This document shows positions 42,623 to 51,598 of a stretch of DNA of 64,000 nucleotides, in pieces; position 1 is the stretch's first letter, and every line of letters begins with the position of its first letter. Location of the stretch: contig NZ_CP021422.1 in NCBI RefSeq assembly GCF_002201475.1, forward strand, positions 3,224,001 to 3,288,000, read 5' to 3'. A program made the position numbers and the translations under genes. Below the pieces are notes generated by a model. That model saw only the letters and a list, made by a program, of their open reading frames with translations, searched no databases and was not told the origin of the DNA. The stretch is from Acutalibacter muris. Its GTDB lineage: Bacteria > Bacillota > Clostridia > Oscillospirales > Acutalibacteraceae.

Positions 42623-42730
42623 TTACCCCCGCAATCTTGCCAGCTGCTTCTCACCCAGCATCTCATAGCCCACAGCATTGGCGTTGGGCGAGTCGATAAA
42701 CTCCGCCTTACCAGCCAGGGGGGCCTCGCT
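42623..42730 (-). pseudogene. parM remnant (actin-like segregation ATPase, C-terminal end)
   Basis: About 35 codons reading SEAPLAGKAEFIDSPNANAV, GYEMLGEKQLARLRG, then stop. This is the C-terminal end usual for ICE ParM proteins. Homology ends near 42730 and the rest of the gene is gone, which marks a deletion end point. Confidence 0.6.
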
Positions 42731-42828
42731 TAAATATGAATGAGTTTTAATAGGAACACTGTAATATCAAGGCTTTTCGGAGCCAGCAACCACAAAAAAA
42801 TATTATTTGAGCTATCACATTACGCAGA

Positions 42829-42863
42829 AAGCCGTCCGGCATGAAAAAACGGGCGGCTTTTTT
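42829..42863 (+). terminator. hairpin upstream of the Pro/Ala-rich gene
   Basis: AAGCCGTCCG and CGGGCGGCTT (one G-U pair) around GCATGAAAAAA, then TTTT. A terminator for transcription entering from the left. Confidence 0.6.
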
Positions 42864-42956
42864 GCGTGGATAGCCGGGAGGGAGGCGAAAAAATAGTAAC
42901 AAAGTTTTAGTGCAAGATTTGTGCAACATTCACGAAATTAAAAAAGGAGGTAACGA

Positions 42957-43526
42957 ATGGCAGACGAAAAATTAAACGTGAGCCCGGAGGAAAATCCCCA
43001 GCCCAGCTTGTTCGATACTGGCCCGGCGGATGCTCCTGCCCCGGAAACATCCGCGCCGGAGCCCCCGGCCCCGGAGAACATTCCCGAGCAGGCCGCCGTG
43101 GATGCGCCCGCCCAGGATGCCCCGGCTGGTGCTCCCGGCGAGGTGAGTGTATCCGCTGACCAGATTGAAAAGCTCATGGCAGAACAGCGGGCGGCGGGAC
43201 GTGCGGAGGTGGAAAAGAACGAGCCGCCCGAACCGGAACAGCCGCCCACCCCGGCCCCGGAAGATAAGGCCGCCGGGGAAAAGGGGCCCGCCAAAAAGGA
43301 CAAGGCCGCCAAAGAAAAAAAGCCCGAGCCGGATAAACCCAAGGGCAGGCGGGGCCGCAAGCCCAAGGAAGAAAAAGCGGGGCCCGGCGAACCGGGAGGG
43401 ACGGGGGCCCGCAAGAGCCGCCCACCCAAGGCTGACAAGGCGGCCCCGGACAGGCCCCCGTCCCAACCTCGAGACAAAATGGAGCTGTTGACAAAGTGCC
43501 CCCAAATCGCTCGAAATATGGTATAA
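42957..43526 (+). CDS. Pro/Ala/Lys-rich ICE protein, 3' end changed by IS1182
   Basis: 189 residues, low complexity: acidic Pro/Ala-rich first half, Lys/Pro-rich second half (KGRRGRKPKEEKAG). An AAAGGAGG site precedes the ATG. The last 15 residues (MELLTKCPQIARNMV) come from the IS end, so the native C-terminus is lost. Such proteins occur at the start of the transfer region in CD1107-type ICEs; the exact role is unknown. Confidence 0.65.
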   Translation: MADEKLNVSPEENPQPSLFDTGPADAPAPETSAPEPPAPENIPEQAAVDAPAQDAPAGAPGEVSVSADQIEKLMAEQRAAGRAEVEKNEPPEPEQPPTPAPEDKAAGEKGPAKKDKAAKEKKPEPDKPKGRRGRKPKEEKAGPGEPGGTGARKSRPPKADKAAPDRPPSQPRDKMELLTKCPQIARNMV

Positions 43527-44980
43527 TTAGAGCAGGGGGGGCGAGGAAATGCAGTTAAAATATCACATGGTAACGATAGAGGATTTGGTACCGGAAAATC
43601 ATTTTCTGCGGAAATTGGAAGCGGCGCTGGATTTATCGTTTGTGTATGAGGAGACGGCGCACTTGTACAGCCGGAGGTATGGCCGTGCGCCCATAGACCC
43701 GGTAGTAATGGTAAAATACCTGTTGCTGGTTTTTTTGTACGGCATCCCCTCGGAGCGGCAGATCGAGGTGCGGTGTGCGGACAGCAACGCGTTTCGTTGG
43801 TATCTTGGAATAGATTTGGATGAACGAGTGCCAGACCACAGTACGATCAGCCAGCTGCGGCGGCGGAAGCCTGCGTTTCGGAAGGTGTTCCGGCGGCTGT
43901 TTGAGGAAGTGGTGCGCCAGTGCGTGGAAAAAGGTCTGGTGAGCGGACGGCTGGCGGTGACGGATTCCACCCACGTCAAGGCCAACGCGTCCAGGGCCTC
44001 GAAGCAGGAGGTAGATGCGCTGGAAGAGGTGGGGAACTATTGGGAGCGGCTGGACGCCTATGAGGAGGAGGGACTGGAGGAGCTGAAACGGCAGACAGGG
44101 CAGCGCCGGGCGAAGCGTACAAAGCAGGTGAAAAAGGACAAGCGCCGTTCCCACAAGAAGGTGAGTAGTACCGACCCGGAGTCGGGCTACATGAAGCGGC
44201 CCGGCAAGCCCAGCGGTTTTTATTATCTGTCTCACCAGACAACCGACCCGGACCACGGTATCATCACCGCTGTAACCGTGACGCCGGGGGGTGTCCATGA
44301 CTCACGGCCCTATTTGGAGCAGTTGGAGTACGTCCATAAAAGTGTTGTGCCGCTGCAAGCCGCCGCGGCGGACTCCGCCTATGACTTCCCCCTGGCACAC
44401 CGAGCGCTGGAAGAACTGGGCATCGACTTCTTTGTCGTGCCACAGCCCGCCCATGACCGCACGAAAGCTGAACTGAAGCGGGATGCATTCACCTATAACG
44501 AACAGCGGGACGTATACTTGTGCCCTAACGGGAAAGAACTGCGGCGCAAGCGGCTGTATCGAAGTGGCAGCGGGCTGTTCTGGGAATACTGGGCGGAAAA
44601 GAAAGACTGCGGCAGTTGTCCTTTGCGGCAGAAATGTTTGAATGAGACGGACAAGGCCGGCGCCAGAAAGCTCCAGGACAGTTATTTCAAGACTGTTGTT
44701 CAAGAACATTTCTCCAGGCGATGGGAGCCGGATTACCGGGAGGCGCTGAAGCAGCGGCAGATCTGGTGTGAGGGTACTTTTGCCGCACAGAAATGGGGAC
44801 ACAACCTGACGCGTCTCCTGCGGCGAGGTTTAGAGGCAGCGGAGGACCACTGTCTCCTTTCCGCCGCGGCCTTGAACCTCAAAAGAATGATTAAACACTC
44901 AGTGTGATGCCGAAAGGCATCTTTTTTCTTGCCTGAAATCTCCCTTGTCCCTTTATTTCAGGCACTTTGTCAACAGCTCC
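43481..44980 (+). mobile_element. IS1182-family element, copy 1
   Basis: 1500 bp with perfect terminal inverted repeats GGAGCTGTTGACAAAGTGCC. Left flank ends ACAAAAT and right flank begins ATTTTGTCCC, which are inverted, not direct, repeats of each other, unlike copy 2. This fits recombination between IS copies with loss of the DNA between them. Confidence 0.88.
43549..44907 (+). CDS. IS1182-family transposase, copy 1
   Basis: 452 residues: DUF772-type N-terminus (VPENHFLRKLEAALDLSFVY), DDE domain with AVTDSTHVKANAS (first Asp), ITAVTVTPGGVHDS and AADSAYDFPLAHRALE (second Asp), and a C-terminal Cys cluster (CGSCPLRQKCLN) then WCEGTFAAQKWGHNL (Glu). Appears intact. Differs from copy 2 by two residues (Gly for Asp in PGxVHDS; Ala for Thr in KAGxRK). 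Confidence 0.92.
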   Translation: MQLKYHMVTIEDLVPENHFLRKLEAALDLSFVYEETAHLYSRRYGRAPIDPVVMVKYLLLVFLYGIPSERQIEVRCADSNAFRWYLGIDLDERVPDHSTISQLRRRKPAFRKVFRRLFEEVVRQCVEKGLVSGRLAVTDSTHVKANASRASKQEVDALEEVGNYWERLDAYEEEGLEELKRQTGQRRAKRTKQVKKDKRRSHKKVSSTDPESGYMKRPGKPSGFYYLSHQTTDPDHGIITAVTVTPGGVHDSRPYLEQLEYVHKSVVPLQAAAADSAYDFPLAHRALEELGIDFFVVPQPAHDRTKAELKRDAFTYNEQRDVYLCPNGKELRRKRLYRSGSGLFWEYWAEKKDCGSCPLRQKCLNETDKAGARKLQDSYFKTVVQEHFSRRWEPDYREALKQRQIWCEGTFAAQKWGHNLTRLLRRGLEAAEDHCLLSAAALNLKRMIKHSV

Positions 44981-45008
44981 ATTTTGTCCCAAAGAAAGGA
45001 GGCTTGAA

Positions 45009-45383
45009 ATGCCCTATGTGAATGTACCTAACGACTTATCCAAAATCAAGACGAAAATCGCTTTCAATCTGACAAAACGCCAGCTTGTGTGTTTCGGCGG
45101 CGCGGCCCTTGTGGGAGTCCCCTCCTACCTGCTGGCCCGGAGCTCGTTTGGGAACACGGCGGCGTTGTTCCTGATGCTGGGCATCATGCTCCCGGCGTTT
45201 CTTCTGGCGATGTACGAGAAAGACGGCCTGCCGCTGGAAAAGGTGGTAAAGAACATCATCCGGGCCAAGTACCTGCGGCCCGGCGTGAGGCCCTACAAGA
45301 CCGGGAATATCTACGCGCCCTTTACCGGGCAGGCGGGAAAGGAGGCAGTGAATGGAAAACCGAAAAAGCAAAAGAAAGAATAA
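45009..45383 (+). CDS. PrgI-family conjugal transfer membrane protein
   Basis: 124 residues from ATG 45009 (AAAGGAGG). PYVNVPNDLSKIKTKIAFNL at the start, then two membrane helices (VCFGGAALVGVPSYLLA; AALFLMLGIMLPAFLLAMY), as in PrgI/VirB3-like proteins of Gram-positive type IV systems. It overlaps the virB4 start by 32 bases. The VirB6-like gene normally just upstream is missing. Confidence 0.88.
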   Translation: MPYVNVPNDLSKIKTKIAFNLTKRQLVCFGGAALVGVPSYLLARSSFGNTAALFLMLGIMLPAFLLAMYEKDGLPLEKVVKNIIRAKYLRPGVRPYKTGNIYAPFTGQAGKEAVNGKPKKQKKE

Positions 45384-47694
45384 GGCGGCCTTATCTTCCC
45401 AGCAGTCCATCCCCTATGTGGCGATGCACCCGGACGGCGTGTGCCAGCTCCCCGGCGGGCTCTACACAAAGACCGTGGAATATGAGGACATCAATTATTC
45501 CGTGGCATCCACCGAGGATCAGTCCGCGATATTCAGCGGGTGGAGCTCGTTCCTCAACTACTTCGACAGCGCGCTCCCCGTCCAGCTCTCCTTTATCAAC
45601 CGCCGCTCCCACTCCACCAGCCGCTACCATGTGAACATCCCCGCCCAGGCGGACGATTTTGACAGCATCCGGGGCGAGTTCGTGGGGATGCTCAAACGGC
45701 AGATTGCCCGGAGCAACAACGGGATTGAACGCTCCAAATATATCACCTTTGGCGTGCCCGCCGAGGGGATTGCCGCCGCCCGGCCCCGGCTTGACCGGGT
45801 GGAGGCGGACGTGATGGGGAACCTCCACCGGCTGGGCGTTCCCTCGTCCCCGCTGGACGGGCGGGAGCGGCTGGCCCTCCTGCATGGGCAGATGCACCCC
45901 GGACGGCGGGAGCCGTTCCGCTTTTCATGGGGCGATATTTCCAAAACGGGCATGGGGACAAAGGACTTCATCACCCCCAGCGGCGGCTTTGACTTTAGGG
46001 GCTCCCGGTTCTTCCGTGTGGGCGGCTTTTGGGGCGCGGCGTCCTATCTTCAGATTTTGGCGTCCGAGCTCTCTGACCGCCTTTTGCGGGAAATTCTGGA
46101 GCTGGACGCGGAGCTCACCGTCACCATGCACATCCAGACCGTTGACCAGTTAAAGGCGATAAAGACCATCAAGGGGAAAATCTCGGACATCGACAAGATG
46201 AAAGTGGAGGAGCAGAAAAAGGCCGTCCGCGCCGGGTACGACATGGATATACTTCCCCCCGACCTTATCACGTTCAGCAAGGACGCGGCGGAGCTGCTGG
46301 GGGATTTGCAGTCCCGGAATGAGCGGATGTTCCTTTTGACGTTCACCGTCATCAACCTCGCCCCCACCCGCCAGCGGCTGGAAAATGACGTGTTCACCGT
46401 CTCCGGCATCGCGCAGAAATACAACTGCGCCTTAAAGCGGCTGGACTGGCAGCAGGAGCAGGGCTTTATGTCCTCGCTGGCCCTCGGCTATAACGAGGTG
46501 CAGATACAGCGGGGCATGACCACCAGCTCCACCGCGATTTTCATTCCCTTTATGACGCGGGAGCTCCGCATGGGCGGGCAGGCCCTCTACTACGGCATGA
46601 ACGCGCTTTCCCACAATGTCATCATGGCTGACCGGAAAAAGCTGAAATCCGCCAATGGGATGTATCTTGGCTCCACGGGCTCCGGCAAGAGCTTTGCCGC
46701 CAAACGGGAATTGATAAACGTCTTTCTTGCCACAAGTGACCGCATCGTTATCGTTGACCCGATGGGGGAATATTCCCCGCTGGTACGGCGGCTGGGCGGG
46801 CAGGTCATTGAGATTGCCCCGGACAGCCCCCACCACATCAACCCGATGGATATTGAAATCGGTTTGAATGACGAGGACAGCCCCCTTTCCATGAAAGCGG
46901 ATTTTCTGCTTTCCCTCTGTGAGCTGGTGGTAGGCGGCAAGGACGGCCTGCAACCTATTGAAAAGACCGTGATTGACCGCTGTGTGCGGCTGGTGTACCG
47001 GGAGCTTGCGCTGGGGCTGGAGGGCGCAAAGATGCCTTTGCTCCAGAGCTTGTACGAGGAATTACTCAAACAGCCGGAGCCGGAGGCGAAACGTGTGGCG
47101 ACTGCGCTGGAGCTCTACTGTACGGGCTCCCTCAATCTGTTCAACCACCCGACCAATGTGGACTTGAGCTCCCGGGTGGTGTGCATCGTGCTGAAAGGGC
47201 TGGGGGAGAACCTCCGCAAGATTGCGATGCACGTCACCAACGAGTTTGTCACCTCGGCGGTGAATACCAACTATAAAAGCGGCGCGGCGACGTGGTGCTA
47301 CTTTGACGAGTTCCACATCCTGCTCCGCGACCCGCTGACCGCCAGCTACTTTGTGGCGGTGTGGAAGATGCTCCGCAAAAAGGGCTGTGTGCCCTCGGCC
47401 CTCACGCAGAACGTGAAAGACCTTTTGGCCAGCCGGGAAATCGAGAACATACTGGATAACACCGATTTTCTTGTTCTGCTCTCCCAGGCCCAGAGCGACC
47501 GGGCCATCATCGCAAAACAGCTCGGCATTTCCGAGCACCAGCTTTCCTATATCACCCACAGCAATTCCGGCGAGGGCCTGCTGTTCTATGGGAATGTGAC
47601 CATCCCCTTTGTTGACCGTTTCCCCAAGGGTGAGATTTACAACCTGCTCACCACCCGCCCGGAGGACATAGCCAATGACCAGAGGAACGAATAA
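45352..47694 (+). CDS. VirB4-family conjugation ATPase
   Basis: 780 residues with Walker A GSTGSGKSFAAKREL at about 440, Walker B region (TWCYFDEFHILL) and the arginine-rich C-terminus of TraE/VirB4 ATPases (VPSALTQNVKDLLASRE). Powers assembly of the transfer channel at the membrane. Full length and apparently intact. Confidence 0.92.
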   Translation: MENRKSKRKNKAALSSQQSIPYVAMHPDGVCQLPGGLYTKTVEYEDINYSVASTEDQSAIFSGWSSFLNYFDSALPVQLSFINRRSHSTSRYHVNIPAQADDFDSIRGEFVGMLKRQIARSNNGIERSKYITFGVPAEGIAAARPRLDRVEADVMGNLHRLGVPSSPLDGRERLALLHGQMHPGRREPFRFSWGDISKTGMGTKDFITPSGGFDFRGSRFFRVGGFWGAASYLQILASELSDRLLREILELDAELTVTMHIQTVDQLKAIKTIKGKISDIDKMKVEEQKKAVRAGYDMDILPPDLITFSKDAAELLGDLQSRNERMFLLTFTVINLAPTRQRLENDVFTVSGIAQKYNCALKRLDWQQEQGFMSSLALGYNEVQIQRGMTTSSTAIFIPFMTRELRMGGQALYYGMNALSHNVIMADRKKLKSANGMYLGSTGSGKSFAAKRELINVFLATSDRIVIVDPMGEYSPLVRRLGGQVIEIAPDSPHHINPMDIEIGLNDEDSPLSMKADFLLSLCELVVGGKDGLQPIEKTVIDRCVRLVYRELALGLEGAKMPLLQSLYEELLKQPEPEAKRVATALELYCTGSLNLFNHPTNVDLSSRVVCIVLKGLGENLRKIAMHVTNEFVTSAVNTNYKSGAATWCYFDEFHILLRDPLTASYFVAVWKMLRKKGCVPSALTQNVKDLLASREIENILDNTDFLVLLSQAQSDRAIIAKQLGISEHQLSYITHSNSGEGLLFYGNVTIPFVDRFPKGEIYNLLTTRPEDIANDQRNE

Positions 47695-47720
47695 CGCCGG
47701 GGACAAAGGCACTTCGGGAC

Positions 47721-49230
47721 AAAATGGAGCTGTTGACAAAGTGCCTGAAATAAAGGGACAAGGGAGATTTCAGGCAAGAAAAAAGATGCCTTTCGGCATC
47801 ACACTGAGTGTTTAATCATTCTTTTGAGGTTCAAGGCCGCGGCGGAAAGGAGACAGTGGTCCTCCGCTGCCTCTAAACCTCGCCGCAGGAGACGCGTCAG
47901 GTTGTGTCCCCATTTCTGTGCGGCAAAAGTACCCTCACACCAGATCTGCCGCTGCTTCAGCGCCTCCCGGTAATCCGGCTCCCATCGCCTGGAGAAATGT
48001 TCTTGAACAACAGTCTTGAAATAACTGTCCTGGAGCTTTCTGGTGCCGGCCTTGTCCGTCTCATTCAAACATTTCTGCCGCAAAGGACAACTGCCGCAGT
48101 CTTTCTTTTCCGCCCAGTATTCCCAGAACAGCCCGCTGCCACTTCGATACAGCCGCTTGCGCCGCAGTTCTTTCCCGTTAGGGCACAAGTATACGTCCCG
48201 CTGTTCGTTATAGGTGAATGCATCCCGCTTCAGTTCAGCTTTCGTGCGGTCATGGGCGGGCTGTGGCACGACAAAGAAGTCGATGCCCAGTTCTTCCAGC
48301 GCTCGGTGTGCCAGGGGGAAGTCATAGGCGGAGTCCGCCGCGGCGGCTTGCAGCGGCACAACACTTTTATGGACGTACTCCAACTGCTCCAAATAGGGCC
48401 GTGAGTCATGGACATCCCCCGGCGTCACGGTTACAGCGGTGATGATACCGTGGTCCGGGTCGGTTGTCTGGTGAGACAGATAATAAAAACCGCTGGGCTT
48501 GCCGGGCCGCTTCATGTAGCCCGACTCCGGGTCGGTACTACTCACCTTCTTGTGGGAACGGCGCTTGTCCTTTTTCACCTGCTTTGTACGCTTCGCCCGG
48601 CGCTGCCCTGTCTGCCGTTTCAGCTCCTCCAGTCCCTCCTCCTCATAGGCGTCCAGCCGCTCCCAATAGTTCCCCACCTCTTCCAGCGCATCTACCTCCT
48701 GCTTCGAGGCCCTGGACGCGTTGGCCTTGACGTGGGTGGAATCCGTCACCGCCAGCCGTCCGCTCACCAGACCTTTTTCCACGCACTGGCGCACCACTTC
48801 CTCAAACAGCCGCCGGAACACCTTCCGAAACGCAGGCTTCCGCCGCCGCAGCTGGCTGATCGTACTGTGGTCTGGCACTCGTTCATCCAAATCTATTCCA
48901 AGATACCAACGAAACGCGTTGCTGTCCGCACACCGCACCTCGATCTGCCGCTCCGAGGGGATGCCGTACAAAAAAACCAGCAACAGGTATTTTACCATTA
49001 CTACCGGGTCTATGGGCGCACGGCCATACCTCCGGCTGTACAAGTGCGCCGTCTCCTCATACACAAACGATAAATCCAGCGCCGCTTCCAATTTCCGCAG
49101 AAAATGATTTTCCGGTACCAAATCCTCTATCGTTACCATGTGATATTTTAACTGCATTTCCTCGCCCCCCCTGCTCTAATTATACCATATTTCGAGCGAT
49201 TTGGGGGCACTTTGTCAACAGCTCCAAAAT
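47721..49230 (-). mobile_element. IS1182-family element, copy 2, with AAAAT target duplication
   Basis: IS proper 47726-49225 (1500 bp, same inverted repeats as copy 1), inverted relative to it. Flanking direct repeats AAAAT (47721-47725 and 49226-49230). Rejoining them gives GGGACAAAATGTCCC, the hairpin found intact elsewhere in this ICE. Confidence 0.88.
47799..49157 (-). CDS. IS1182-family transposase, copy 2
   Basis: 452 residues, almost identical to copy 1 with the same DDE residues and Cys cluster; apparently intact. Near identity implies recent spread inside the element. The pair in opposite orientation can invert or mobilise the prgI-virB4 segment between them. Confidence 0.92.
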   Translation of the reverse strand: MQLKYHMVTIEDLVPENHFLRKLEAALDLSFVYEETAHLYSRRYGRAPIDPVVMVKYLLLVFLYGIPSERQIEVRCADSNAFRWYLGIDLDERVPDHSTISQLRRRKPAFRKVFRRLFEEVVRQCVEKGLVSGRLAVTDSTHVKANASRASKQEVDALEEVGNYWERLDAYEEEGLEELKRQTGQRRAKRTKQVKKDKRRSHKKVSSTDPESGYMKRPGKPSGFYYLSHQTTDPDHGIITAVTVTPGDVHDSRPYLEQLEYVHKSVVPLQAAAADSAYDFPLAHRALEELGIDFFVVPQPAHDRTKAELKRDAFTYNEQRDVYLCPNGKELRRKRLYRSGSGLFWEYWAEKKDCGSCPLRQKCLNETDKAGTRKLQDSYFKTVVQEHFSRRWEPDYREALKQRQIWCEGTFAAQKWGHNLTRLLRRGLEAAEDHCLLSAAALNLKRMIKHSV

Positions 49231-49278
49231 GTCCCAAAGTCCCCGAAAGGGCCCAAAACCAAAAAATCGAAATTCCGC

Positions 49279-50514
49279 ATGGAAAGCGAACAGGAAAAAA
49301 TCAGCAAGTCCAAGCTCCGCATGGAGACGCGGGAGGACAAGTTGAACCGGGCCCGGAAAAAGCTGGAGGGCAAAAAGCCGCCGAAGCCCAGGGGCCCGGT
49401 GCGCCGGGCTTTTGGGGCCGCCGGGTGGAGCGCCCACGGCTTTGTGCATGGCAAAATCTACGAGGTGGAGCATGAAAACGTGGGAACCGAGGGGACCCAC
49501 CGCTCCGAGCTTTTGGGCGAGGCCGCTCTCCGGCAGGGGACGCGGTACGCAAAAAAGCGCATCCGGGAGCACCCGGCCCGGGCCGTCCATAAGGCCGAGA
49601 CGCAGTACATCAAGGCCCGGGCGGACTACCAGTTCCGCATGGCCGCCCAGGAGAACCCGGAGCTTGCAAAGAACGCCGTCACCCGCTACTGGCACAAGCA
49701 AAAGCTGAAAAAGCAGTACGCCAAACAAGCGCGGCAGGCGGCGAAACAGACCGCGAAACAGACCGCGAAACAAGGGGCCAAGGCCGCCGGGAAAACCGCC
49801 GCCGCCACGGAAAAGCTGGCGGAGCGGGCCGTGGCTTTCGTGAAACGGCATCCCGTGGGGGCGCTTATCGCGCTGGCCTGCGTGGTGCTCGTTTTATCCC
49901 TCCAGTCCTGCGCGTCCTCCCTTATCACTTTGGGGAACGCCGCCGCAGGCGCGGTTGGGGCCACCACCTACCCCGCCCAGGACGGGGATATGCTGGGGGC
50001 CGAGGCCGCTTATTGTTCGCTGGAGGCGGAGCTCCAGCATTATCTGGATACCTACGAAAGCACACACGACTATGACGAGTACCATTTTGATTTGGACGCT
50101 ATTGAGCACGACCCCTATGTGCTGATTTCCTTATTGAGCGCATGGCATGAGGGCGAGTGGACGCTGGCGGATGTCCGGCCTACGCTGCAGATGCTCTTTG
50201 ACCGCCAGTACACGCTGACAGAGAACGTGGTAAAGGAGCGGCGGTACTACATCGAAACGGATACATGGACGGACGAGGACGGCAATACCCACACCGACAG
50301 CTACCGGGTGTATTACGATTATTACATCTGCTATGTGACGCTGGATAACTTCAACCTTTCCCATCTCCCTATCTACATCATGGGGGAGGACAAGGTTTGC
50401 CGCTTGAAAACCCGCTTGTATCAAGGCTTTCCGGGCGCGGTTCATGGGGCCCGGTATGTTTCTATGTCCGGCCCCCGTTTCCCCGCCCAAAAGCTAACAT
50501 CTGAGAGGAGGTAA
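49279..50514 (+). CDS. CD1108-like ICE protein, missing its peptidoglycan hydrolase domain
   Basis: About 411 residues if begun at ATG 49279; the native start is uncertain because the open frame runs back into the IS end (to 49201). Basic N-terminus rich in Lys/Arg/Gln, one membrane helix (VGALIALACVVLVLSL, about residue 215), then an extracytoplasmic part reaching IYIMGEDKV. In related proteins an NlpC/P60 or lysozyme domain follows that point; here 38 unrelated residues lead to the stop, so the domain that opens the cell wall is gone. Confidence 0.65.
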   Translation: MESEQEKISKSKLRMETREDKLNRARKKLEGKKPPKPRGPVRRAFGAAGWSAHGFVHGKIYEVEHENVGTEGTHRSELLGEAALRQGTRYAKKRIREHPARAVHKAETQYIKARADYQFRMAAQENPELAKNAVTRYWHKQKLKKQYAKQARQAAKQTAKQTAKQGAKAAGKTAAATEKLAERAVAFVKRHPVGALIALACVVLVLSLQSCASSLITLGNAAAGAVGATTYPAQDGDMLGAEAAYCSLEAELQHYLDTYESTHDYDEYHFDLDAIEHDPYVLISLLSAWHEGEWTLADVRPTLQMLFDRQYTLTENVVKERRYYIETDTWTDEDGNTHTDSYRVYYDYYICYVTLDNFNLSHLPIYIMGEDKVCRLKTRLYQGFPGAVHGARYVSMSGPRFPAQKLTSERR

Positions 50515-50516
50515 CT

Positions 50517-51059
50517 TTGGAAAAAGCGCAGGAATACAAGTATTATTCTACCCAGCGGCCCGTTGACATCGGCACGTTCCCCAATGGCAAGGAAAACCCG
50601 CCCATCCGGATCGAAAACTACGAGGGCCGGATTTGGGTGGAGCATGATACCCGGCTTGCATGGGGCGAGCTGGCCTATGCCCAGCCGCTCACGGAAAAGG
50701 AGCTCTATAATTACGAACTCAAGCCATCCCGTGATAACCCGGATATGCGGCGGCTGATGGATACCCAGGCCCAGGTGGTGGGGAAATGGGAGGACGAGGG
50801 CCGCGTCCCTGATGGAAAGCGGCTGACATGGTTTTACCCGGATTTTGGGTGCTATGTAGTGAAAGAATTTGTTTCCCCGGAGCGGCTGGCCGAGTGTGCC
50901 CGTGGGGTGGAGCTCCAGCAGGAGGCCGCTGGCCGTAAACGGGCCCGGCAGGAAAAACCCCCGATTGCCGCACAACTGCGGGAGGCTGGGAAACTGGCCG
51001 GGGAACGGCAGGCCCCCGCCGCGCCCAAACGGAACGCGCCCGACCGGGGCGACAGGTAG
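50517..51059 (+). CDS. conserved ICE protein of unknown function
   Basis: 180 residues from TTG 50517 behind GAGAGGAGG. The N-terminal half (YYSTQRPVDIGTFPNGKENP; YEGRIWVEHDTRLAWGELAY) is typical of a protein found beside MobC in such ICEs. The C-terminal part is charged. No enzymatic motif seen. Two bases separate it from MobC. Confidence 0.6.
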   Translation: MEKAQEYKYYSTQRPVDIGTFPNGKENPPIRIENYEGRIWVEHDTRLAWGELAYAQPLTEKELYNYELKPSRDNPDMRRLMDTQAQVVGKWEDEGRVPDGKRLTWFYPDFGCYVVKEFVSPERLAECARGVELQQEAAGRKRARQEKPPIAAQLREAGKLAGERQAPAAPKRNAPDRGDR

Positions 51060-51061
51060 GC

Positions 51062-51412
51062 ATGGCCGGAAAAAAGCGCCGCCGCCCCATCCATCTCCAT
51101 GTGATGGTGTCCGAGGATGAGCAGGCGCTTATCCGGGAACGCATGGCCCAGGCGGGCATCCGCAACATGGGGGCCTATATGCGCCGGATGGCCCTCTGCG
51201 GCTATGTGCTCCAGATTGACCTTGCCCCCGTCCGAGAGCTGGTGTCCCTCCAGCGGCGATGCTCAAACAATCTCAATCAAGTGGCCATCCATGCCAACAC
51301 CTACGGGGGCATCTACCCCGAGGAAATATCGGCCCTCCAGCGGGACTACTCCGCTTTGTGGGGCCCTCTGTCTGATTTGCTGAAACAGCTTTCCGCGCTG
51401 GTGGAGCTGTGA
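51062..51412 (+). CDS. MobC-like relaxosome protein
   Basis: 116 residues: ribbon-helix-helix-like start (IHLHVMVSEDEQALIRERMA), then YMRRMALCGYVL and SNNLNQVAIHANTYGG, the MobC core. It assists the relaxase at oriT. Followed by a strong terminator. The relaxase gene was probably next before AbiH was inserted. Confidence 0.85.
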   Translation: MAGKKRRRPIHLHVMVSEDEQALIRERMAQAGIRNMGAYMRRMALCGYVLQIDLAPVRELVSLQRRCSNNLNQVAIHANTYGGIYPEEISALQRDYSALWGPLSDLLKQLSALVEL

Positions 51413-51418
51413 CCTGCT

Positions 51419-51452
51419 GGGGAGCGGTGCTGTGCCGCTCCCCGGCTTTTTT
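51419..51452 (+). terminator. terminator after mobC
   Basis: GGGGAGCGG / CCGCTCCCC around TGCTGTG, followed by GGCTTTTTTC. Confidence 0.88.
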
Positions 51453-51460
51453 CGTACTTC

Positions 51461-51475
51461 GGGACATTTTGTCCC
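51461..51475. repeat. GGGACATTTTGTCCC hairpin repeat, intact copy
   Basis: Same 15-bp palindromic unit that, in the reverse loop orientation, carries IS1182 copy 2; another copy is at 54285. It marks module borders in this ICE. Confidence 0.7.
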
Positions 51476-51598
51476 AAAGATGGGTAGATTGTCGAAATGA
51501 GATGTGATATAATTATGTTTAAGCAAGCGAAAAAATATGTTTAAGTGAAAATGCTTTGCTTTATATGAGTTAGTATGCGTTCAAAGGAGGCACTGGCT

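Noticed and set aside
43000..43480. Antisense frames opposite the Pro/Ala-rich gene
   Set aside because: The long Gly/Leu/Arg frames are by-products of Pro/Ala codon bias; only the plus strand has a ribosome site.
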